This document shows, piece by piece, positions 14,166-18,881 of a stretch of DNA of 18,881 bases. The position numbers and the translations under genes were made by a program. Position 1 is the stretch's first letter; every line of letters begins with the position of its first letter. This stretch comes from CAMEON01 sp045531965. Its GTDB lineage: Bacteria > Bacillota > Clostridia > Oscillospirales > CAG-272. The notes beneath the pieces were generated by a model. It worked only from the letters and a program-made list of their open reading frames with translations. It did no database searches and was not told the DNA's origin. The stretch spans positions 1 through 18,881 of the forward strand of contig JAZSFA010000007.1 of NCBI GenBank assembly GCA_045531965.1. The letters are read 5' to 3'.

Positions 14166-14333
14166 AAATTGTTGTTTAGGAGTACGGCCAAGGGAAACTT
14201 TTTGCAAAAAGTTTCCCTTGAAACCCTTCAAAAATCTTTAAAAAGAATCATTATTTAAAGGTTCTTGGAGGGGGTCTGGGGGGGCACTTCTTTCAAGAAG
14301 GGCCCTCCCAGGCGTACTCCTAAATAACAATTT
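14166..14333. repeat. R1 palindromic repeat, copy 3 (168 bp)
   Basis: Same structure as copy 2 but inverted: hairpin A at 14190-14219, a central TTTAAA-type hairpin, and hairpin B at 14282-14305. About 8 differences separate it from copy 2. Its right end reads AACAATTTA, and on the minus strand that gives the TAA stop of the ABC permease. Confidence 0.9.
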
Positions 14334-15060
14334 ACCTCTTCATCTGTTTTAGGAAAAGCAGAACTGCCGCTACGGTAACAGCGATACCGTAACCAAGTAC
14401 CCACAAAAGATGGGGAAGAATACTGTCAAAACTGCCGGACAGCACTGCGCGCTCCAGCTCTACTGCGTGGACGAAGGGCAAGACGTAAGCAATTTTTTGG
14501 AACACCCCTCCCACAAGCGCCAGATCAAACCAAGTGCCCGACAGCCAGGCGGTGAGATTGGTCAACAGCGCGCCGCAGATCCCGCCAACCTGCTTGTCGT
14601 TCAGAATGCTGCCGAAAAGCAGACCCAAGCCGATAAAGAAGATAGAAACGGGCAGGATGAAAATTATCGCCCACAGAATGTTGACCGAAGGAGACAGTCC
14701 CAGGATCAAGGCTACGGCATAGCAGATCACGGTTTGCCCCATGGCTATGGGAATCATGGGCAGGGTATAACCCATAATGAAATCCCACGCTGTCAACGGG
14801 GTGGTATACAGTCGTGCCAATAGGGAAGAACTGCGATCTTTGGCAATGATTGTGGCAGAGAACAGGGTCATAAAGGAGAGTCCGAACACCGAAATACCCG
14901 GAGTCAGATGAGCAATTTCAAAGAGACTTACCGGGACGTTCGCCTGAATGGCGGAAAGCAACAGCAATAAAATAATGGGGAAGCCCAATCCAAATCCCAA
15001 ATTTAAAGGGTCGCGCAAAATCTCCCGCAGCGTTCTGTGGGCAAAGGTCAGCATTTTCAT
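14332..15060 (-). CDS. ABC-2 type transporter permease
   Basis: The membrane subunit of an ABC exporter. The 242 residues contain six hydrophobic segments in the ABC-2 arrangement, an N-terminal coupling region (T-L-R-E-I-L-R-D-P-L-N-L) and the conserved D-R-S-S-S-L-L-A-R-L-Y-T-T-P-L motif after helix 2, as in DrrB/YhgE-like drug and lipid exporters. The substrate is unknown. Its ATG overlaps the ATPase stop by 4 bases, with AGGGGGTGA upstream. The stop codon is the first TAA of repeat R1-3, so no separate 3' region exists. Confidence 0.92.
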   Translation of the reverse strand: MKMLTFAHRTLREILRDPLNLGFGLGFPIILLLLLSAIQANVPVSLFEIAHLTPGISVFGLSFMTLFSATIIAKDRSSSLLARLYTTPLTAWDFIMGYTLPMIPIAMGQTVICYAVALILGLSPSVNILWAIIFILPVSIFFIGLGLLFGSILNDKQVGGICGALLTNLTAWLSGTWFDLALVGGVFQKIAYVLPFVHAVELERAVLSGSFDSILPHLLWVLGYGIAVTVAAVLLFLKQMKR

Positions 15061-15785
15061 GATCTCACCCCCTTGACGATGTTCACAAAGGCTTCCTCAA
15101 ATTTGTCCGATCCCCCTTGCGCCTTGATCTCCTCGGCGGTGGCACAGATCAGGAGCTTTCCGTCCTTCATAATGCCTATACGGTCTGACAACGCCTCGGC
15201 TTCCTCCATGTAATGGGTGGTAAAAACAATGGTCACCTTGCCCTTGAGGGACCGGATGAGATCCCATAGGTCACTCCGCGCAAGCACATCCAAGCCTAAG
15301 GTAGGTTCGTCTAAAAAGAGGATCCTCGGCTCGCTGATCAGTGCCATGGCAATGGACAGCCGCCTCTGCCATCCTCCCGACAGCTTTCCCGCTTTCTTGT
15401 TCTCTATAGAAGAAAGTCCCAAAAGGGTTGACAGTTCCCGAATCTTTTCTTCACGCTTTCCCTTGGGGAAACCATGAACGCCACACATCAGAGCCAAGTT
15501 CTCCCGCACAGTCAGCCCGGGAGCTACGGCAGTTTCCTGGGGGGAAACCGCAATGATAGATTTGACATCGGCCGTGTCCCGAGTGATGCTCTTGCCCAAA
15601 AGGAAGGCATCTCCCCCGGTGGGCCGCAGGAGGCAGGACAGCATTTTGATGGTGGTGGTCTTGCCCGCGCCATTCACGCCCAGAAGGGAAAATAACTCCC
15701 CTTCGTTGATGACAAGCTCCAGCCCATCCACCGCGGTCACATCCTTGTACCGCTTGGTTAAACGTTCAATTCTGATGGCTTCCAT
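15057..15785 (-). CDS. ABC transporter ATP-binding protein
   Basis: The nucleotide-binding subunit of the same exporter. Walker A is G-V-N-G-A-G-K-T-T (36-44), the Q-loop is at Gln83, the signature L-S-G-G-W at 135-139, Walker B L-F-L-D-E-P ending at Asp159-Glu160, and the H-loop at His191. At 242 residues it is a single-domain ATPase of the DrrA/CcmA class. The Trp in place of Q/M after L-S-G-G is a mild variation. AAGGAG lies 7 bases before the ATG; the gap to the TetR gene is 4 bases. Confidence 0.95.
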   Translation of the reverse strand: MEAIRIERLTKRYKDVTAVDGLELVINEGELFSLLGVNGAGKTTTIKMLSCLLRPTGGDAFLLGKSITRDTADVKSIIAVSPQETAVAPGLTVRENLALMCGVHGFPKGKREEKIRELSTLLGLSSIENKKAGKLSGGWQRRLSIAMALISEPRILFLDEPTLGLDVLARSDLWDLIRSLKGKVTIVFTTHYMEEAEALSDRIGIMKDGKLLICATAEEIKAQGGSDKFEEAFVNIVKGVRS

Positions 15786-15789
15786 GGCT

Positions 15790-16350
15790 TTACTCCTTGA
15801 TAAAACGCGCCCTGAGACCTTGGTAAACGTCGCTGATCATACGGCTGACGAGGGGCATATCCAGCATCAGATAATCAGTCGCGACCATGGTGGCAATCCC
15901 GTGGACAAAAGCCCACATCTCCATGTGAAACAGCTTAGCGGACAGGGTATCAAGTCCAGTGTTTTCCTGAACCATGGCGGTCACCGTTTTACCAAGCTCG
16001 GTTTCCTCGGGGATTTCCTCCATGGAACGATCTCGCATAAACAGCAGCTTGAAAAGAGCCTTTTCTTCCAAAGCGAAACGAATATATGCCATACCGCTGG
16101 CTTTGTAAGGGGGATAAAGACCACTCTCGGTATCCTCTTGGATATAGGTCTCGTATAGGGCAGCAGCCCTGTCAACGACCGCCATTTTTACCTCATCCAT
16201 AGAAGAAAAATTGGAAAAAATAGGCTGCGTAGAGCAGTGCAGTTTCTCTGCCAGCGTTCGGGCGTTCAAACGTTCATGACCAAACTCACGAACCAGATCC
16301 GTGGCGGCAGATATGATGGATTCTTTGGTTACCTTAATTTGGGGTGGCAT
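15790..16350 (-). CDS. TetR-family transcriptional regulator
   Basis: A 186-residue regulator with an N-terminal TetR HTH (about residues 10-56: A-A-T-D-L-V-R-E-F-G, then L-N-A-R-T-L-A-E-K-L-H-C-S-T-Q-P-I-F-S-N-F) and a helical ligand domain. It is the first gene of the operon with the ABC exporter, a layout typical of a repressor released by the exporter's substrate. GGAGGT precedes the ATG. The TAA stop lies in the spacing between the ATPase ribosome site and its ATG. Possible operators lie between the promoter and its start. Confidence 0.93.
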   Translation of the reverse strand: MPPQIKVTKESIISAATDLVREFGHERLNARTLAEKLHCSTQPIFSNFSSMDEVKMAVVDRAAALYETYIQEDTESGLYPPYKASGMAYIRFALEEKALFKLLFMRDRSMEEIPEETELGKTVTAMVQENTGLDTLSAKLFHMEMWAFVHGIATMVATDYLMLDMPLVSRMISDVYQGLRARFIKE

Positions 16351-16361
16351 ACAGACCTCCG

Positions 16362-16389
16362 ATAACTATTGTTATATTACGAATGTTAT
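16362..16389. promoter_or_regulatory. Candidate TetR operator
   Basis: A perfect inverted repeat, ATAAC and GTTAT around TATT (16362-16375), followed by a third GTTAT at 16385-16389 that overlaps the -10 box. The position, between the -10 and the ribosome site, fits autorepression. Confidence 0.5.
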
Positions 16390-16416
16390 TATATCACGAT
16401 TCTGTTGATCTGTCAA
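16388..16416 (-). promoter_or_regulatory. Sigma-A promoter of the tetR-ABC operon
   Basis: On the minus strand, TTGACA (16411-16416), a 17-base spacer and TATAAT (16388-16393), a full consensus match. It lies directly after the amidase terminator. Confidence 0.88.
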
Positions 16417-16427
16417 GAGGAAAATAA

Positions 16428-16458
16428 CAAAAATCCGGGATCAAAAAATGATCCCGGA
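16428..16458 (-). terminator. Terminator of the amidase gene
   Basis: On the minus strand a 10-bp stem (TCCGGGATCA and TGATCCCGGA) with a 5-base T loop is followed by TTTTTG and further T-rich sequence. It begins 21 bases after the amidase stop. Confidence 0.88.
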
Positions 16459-16479
16459 AGGATGATATGTTCTTTTAGT

Positions 16480-17859
16480 TTAATCTCTCTTTTTCCGCAC
16501 AAAGCACAGGGCAACGGCAAGCAGTACTGTCATGCCGGAGAGAGAGATCATGGACTGACAGCTCTTAGTGTTAGCTTCGGTAGGTGCCTCGGTGGGCGTT
16601 TCAGTGGGCGTTTCAGTAGGTGCCTCGGTGGGGGCTTCAGTGGGCGCTTCAGTAGGCGCTTCGGTCACAGGCTCGGTAACCGTAACGGTGTACTCGCGAA
16701 GCACCTGGATCAGTTCGCCACCGTTGAGCTTGACACAGAATTTTACGTTGTTTTCGCCTATTTTCAAACGGTTTGTGGGTAGTTCACCGTAATAGCGAGA
16801 ACCATTGGTACCGCCCAATGCTTTGATGGCATCAAGGACAGGCTGCTCGGTTTCGTACGTGAAGTCTGCGGAATAAATTTCGGTGTCGTTGACAATATAA
16901 CCAAATTCAAAGGTGTCGGCGTGGAAAGCTGCCCATCCCCAGTCTACCAGTTTGTCTACCGTGCCTTGCTCGAAGGACACAGTCTGATTCCAACCTTCAT
17001 ACTGACCCGGATCAAATGCCTGACCCACTTGGTTACCGTCCTTCATGTATCTCAACTCGTCGTTGGAAGCATGAACGAAGCCTACCTCCGGGATCAAGGA
17101 GAGGTTGTAATACTGAGCGAGACCGTCGGCAATGGCATAGCCCATAGCTTTCAGACCTTCCTCGGTAGCAAAATGCTTTTCGTATTCCTCTTTGTTGGAA
17201 AGGAAGGCGCATTCCACGATCATGACTACGGGAATGTCCAACAGTTTACCGTGGCGGATGACCTGAAAATGATCGGCGGCTGAACCGTCATCATATTTGG
17301 CGGAGGAGCTATCCTTGGTGTAAACCTTTCTCTTGACAACGCCTGTATCGCTGACCATACGATCCAACATAATGGTCGCGCATTCCGTGGAGGCTTGACC
17401 GATCTCTGCTTTGAAATTGTTGTTGGGCACAATGATTTCAGCACCGTGAGCAGAGGGATTGGAGAAGGAGTTGTTATGAATGGAAATGAGGGCATCGGAC
17501 TTGTGTTCGGCAGCCATTTGTGCGCGCTCCACAAGACCGGGACAATCCTCATTGTTTTCACGGGTCATGTAAACTTCCACGTTCTGATACTGCTCCAAAC
17601 GTTCCTTGCAGTATTCGGAAATGGACAGAGTATAGAAAAGTTCGTTCTTTCCGCCAAACTCAACCGCGGCGTTCGTACCTGTGCCGGTAGAGCCGTCTTC
17701 GGACTTTTTACCACCGTGACCGGGATCAAGCGTAACAACGAGCTTTTTCTGTTCCTCTGCGGAGGCGAGGGTAGCGGGGAAGATGACCGCCAGTGCAGAG
17801 ACGACGGTGATCAGCGCCAAAGCAAGGGAGAGGATTTTTTTGAAAGAAAAGTGATTCAT
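16480..17859 (-). CDS. Secreted N-acetylmuramoyl-L-alanine amidase (Amidase_3) with PTEA tail
   Basis: Cleaves the bond between muramic acid and the stem peptide in peptidoglycan, outside the membrane. A signal peptide covers residues 1-34, ending A-S-A. The Amidase_3 domain (about 40-255) has zinc ligands His48 (D-P-G-H-G-G), Glu73 (K-N-E-L) and His128 (S-I-H-N-N) and the catalytic Glu216 (I-V-E-C-A-F). Residues of about 258-395 form an unassigned domain. A Pro-Thr-Glu-Ala spacer (399-429) leads to a C-terminal membrane helix (about 436-454) ending R-K-K-R-D, preceded by Cys434. There is no LPXTG, so attachment is probably by the helix itself. AAAGGA lies 9 bases before the ATG. Confidence 0.92.
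   Translation of the reverse strand: MNHFSFKKILSLALALITVVSALAVIFPATLASAEEQKKLVVTLDPGHGGKKSEDGSTGTGTNAAVEFGGKNELFYTLSISEYCKERLEQYQNVEVYMTRENNEDCPGLVERAQMAAEHKSDALISIHNNSFSNPSAHGAEIIVPNNNFKAEIGQASTECATIMLDRMVSDTGVVKRKVYTKDSSSAKYDDGSAADHFQVIRHGKLLDIPVVMIVECAFLSNKEEYEKHFATEEGLKAMGYAIADGLAQYYNLSLIPEVGFVHASNDELRYMKDGNQVGQAFDPGQYEGWNQTVSFEQGTVDKLVDWGWAAFHADTFEFGYIVNDTEIYSADFTYETEQPVLDAIKALGGTNGSRYYGELPTNRLKIGENNVKFCVKLNGGELIQVLREYTVTVTEPVTEAPTEAPTEAPTEAPTETPTETPTEAPTEANTKSCQSMISLSGMTVLLAVALCFVRKKRD
16573..16665 (-). repeat. 12-bp tandem repeat encoding the T-E-A-P spacer
   Basis: About 7.75 imperfect 12-bp units encode Thr-Glu-Ala/Thr-Pro. Copy number could change by slippage in steps of four residues without shifting the frame. 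Confidence 0.85.
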
Positions 17860-17877
17860 AGGTAAGTCCTTTCTGCT

Positions 17878-17915
17878 AAGGTAAATTAAAGGTGAAAATG
17901 TCCACCTGCTACCTT
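17878..17915 (-). promoter_or_regulatory. Nested stem-loop in the amidase 5' leader
   Basis: In the minus-strand transcript AAGGTA pairs with TACCTT, and inside it AGGTG pairs with CACCT around an 8-base loop. The structure starts at or just past the predicted transcription start, so it could stabilise the mRNA's 5' end. Confidence 0.45.
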
Positions 17916-17944
17916 ATTATAACAAAATCGGCTGGAAAAGTCAA
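17916..17944 (-). promoter_or_regulatory. Sigma-A promoter of the amidase gene
   Basis: On the minus strand, TTGACT (17939-17944), a 17-base spacer and TATAAT (17916-17921), about 56 bases before the ATG. Confidence 0.85.
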
Positions 17945-17989
17945 GGATTAAGCCGGATTAGTTTGATATTTTTTAGAGACTGTTTTTTG

Positions 17990-18817
17990 TCAACGAAACC
18001 TGCGCGCGTATCCACATCGGCGGCAAAGATCTTCTGCGGCGCATCGCCGCTCAAAGCCATTTACAATTGCCTCAGCACGCGGAGCGGATAAAATCTCGGA
18101 CAGCGGTTCAAGGAAGATGTTTCCCAAGGAAATGATCCCATCGCTGTCCATACAGCAGGGAACCACGGTGCCGTCGCAGAGAATGCCGAAATGATCTCGC
18201 AAGCCGTAGCAGAAGACTTCGTCTCCCCGCAAGGGCGCCTCCTTGTCGGGCCACTCAAAGCGATCCCCCCACTCCAGGTGGAGTTTGTCGCGGATGCGGA
18301 CGCCGCGGGTGTTTTCCGCCCATTCCCCCTTAAAACGACCTTTCAAATCGTCATAAATTCCATCGTTCCGTCCACCATCATGACCTCTGTTCCAAAGGCG
18401 GAACACCACGATAACGCCCGCCCTTGAAGCTTTGTCAGCAAAGTCGGTGACGCCACGCAGGTAGGCATCGAATGCATCCTCGTCCTGTCCTTCAAAGCTG
18501 TGGAGGGAGATACTGACCTTGTGAACCCCCGACGCAAGCATCTCATCCCCTCGCTTGGGAAGGAGGGTGCCGTTGGTGGTGATAACAGACTTAAACCCCC
18601 GTGACTTAGAGATCTTCAATAATTCAGGCAGGTCCGGGTGGATCAAGGGCTCGCCCATGAGGTGGTAATAAATATATTGGGTCTTTCCTTCCAGTTGATC
18701 AAGCACGCGAGAAAATTCTTCTCGCTTCATGAGCCTCTTGGGGCGGCTGTGTCCGTGGCAAAAGGAACAAGCCATGTTGCAGATGTTGGTAATCTCGACG
18801 TAAACCTTGGAATACAT
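17990..18817 (-). CDS. Radical SAM/SPASM domain protein
   Basis: A 275-residue radical S-adenosylmethionine enzyme. The 4Fe-4S motif is C13-x3-C17-x2-C20 (I-C-N-M-A-C-S-F-C), followed by the SAM-binding M-G-E-P-L (54-58) and T-T-N-G-T (80-84). The C-terminal cysteines C203, C214, C221, C222, C259, C265 and C268, in D-G-T-V-V-P-C-C and C-R-R-C-G-Y, fit a SPASM domain holding auxiliary clusters. SPASM proteins often modify peptides, but no precursor peptide, transporter or partner is visible, so the reaction is unknown. AAAGGAG precedes the ATG. No clear terminator separates it from the amidase promoter. Confidence 0.9.
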   Translation of the reverse strand: MYSKVYVEITNICNMACSFCHGHSRPKRLMKREEFSRVLDQLEGKTQYIYYHLMGEPLIHPDLPELLKISKSRGFKSVITTNGTLLPKRGDEMLASGVHKVSISLHSFEGQDEDAFDAYLRGVTDFADKASRAGVIVVFRLWNRGHDGGRNDGIYDDLKGRFKGEWAENTRGVRIRDKLHLEWGDRFEWPDKEAPLRGDEVFCYGLRDHFGILCDGTVVPCCMDSDGIISLGNIFLEPLSEILSAPRAEAIVNGFERRCAAEDLCRRCGYARRFR

Positions 18818-18852
18818 GGTGTCTCCTTTCTAAAATTCGAAAAACTTGTTTA

Positions 18853-18871
18853 CCAGGGGCGTCGCCCCTGG
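18853..18871. repeat. Palindromic hairpin at the window edge
   Basis: A perfect 8-bp stem, CCAGGGGC and GCCCCTGG, around GTC, followed by ACCCCACC. It resembles the dispersed CCAGGGG-type palindromes found between genes in many Clostridia. The element may continue beyond the window. It lies 35 bases before the radical SAM gene and is not an R1 copy. Confidence 0.55.
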
Positions 18872-18881
18872 ACCCCACCAA

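Noticed and set aside
13671..14231. A 186-codon minus-strand frame.
   Set aside because: It runs through the MazG-like gene in antisense, its terminator, M2 and part of R1-3; it is a shadow.
12126..14333. A complete composite transposon.
   Set aside because: The flanking repeats are non-coding, no transposase lies between them, and no target-site duplication is visible.
16573..16665. CRISPR-like repeats.
   Set aside because: The 12-bp units are contiguous, in frame, without spacers, and encode the amidase stalk.

Overview
The window looks like chromosomal DNA from a Gram-positive, anaerobic Firmicute of class Clostridia, probably an uncultured Oscillospirales-type gut bacterium; this placement is an inference. 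The support is near-consensus sigma-A promoters (TTGACA/TATAAT), strong AGGAGG-type ribosome binding sites, an MEP isoprenoid pathway, a DUF896 (YnzC) protein, WalJ/YycJ beside RlmH, and a secreted amidase with a Pro-Thr-Glu-Ala tail. No rRNA, tRNA, CRISPR array, transposase or phage gene is visible.

Layout. (1) 1-99 is the C-terminal tail of a GNAT acetyltransferase on the plus strand. (2) 351-5973 is a minus-strand housekeeping cluster read right to left: tyrS, a DUF896 protein, tsaE, tsaB, rpiB, ispD, ispF, rpe. A consensus promoter precedes tyrS and a terminator follows rpe. It combines tRNA charging, t6A tRNA modification, two pentose-phosphate enzymes and two MEP-pathway steps. (3) 6012-7655 is a two-gene minus-strand unit: a small XRE-type regulator with a palindrome over its transcription start, overlapping by 4 bases a protein of about 12 membrane segments and unknown function. 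(4) 7748-11046 runs on the plus strand: galactokinase-family kinase, small membrane protein, walJ, rlmH, then a bidirectional terminator. (5) 11050-12089 is azlC-azlD (minus), a branched-chain amino acid exporter. (6) 12366-14070 is a plus-strand pair: a cytoplasmic GH43 glycosidase with a C-terminal CBM6-like domain, and a MazG-like pyrophosphohydrolase. (7) 14332-16416 is a TetR regulator, ABC ATPase and ABC-2 permease operon (minus). (8) 16428-17944 is a secreted N-acetylmuramoyl-L-alanine amidase (minus). (9) 17990-18817 is a radical SAM/SPASM protein (minus).

The most unusual content is non-coding. A family of about 169-bp palindromic repeats (here called R1) has three full copies (98-267, 12126-12294, 14166-14333) and one partial copy (2664-2717). 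Each full copy has terminal inverted repeats beginning AAATTGTTGTTT and encloses three hairpins, with no coding capacity. Two copies begin exactly at a gene's stop codon, so that the repeat end forms part of it, and both carry a second shared module of about 85 bp that ends at the terminator of the converging gene. Hairpin stems change sequence between copies but keep pairing. Two nearly identical R1 copies in inverted orientation bracket the GH43/MazG gene pair.
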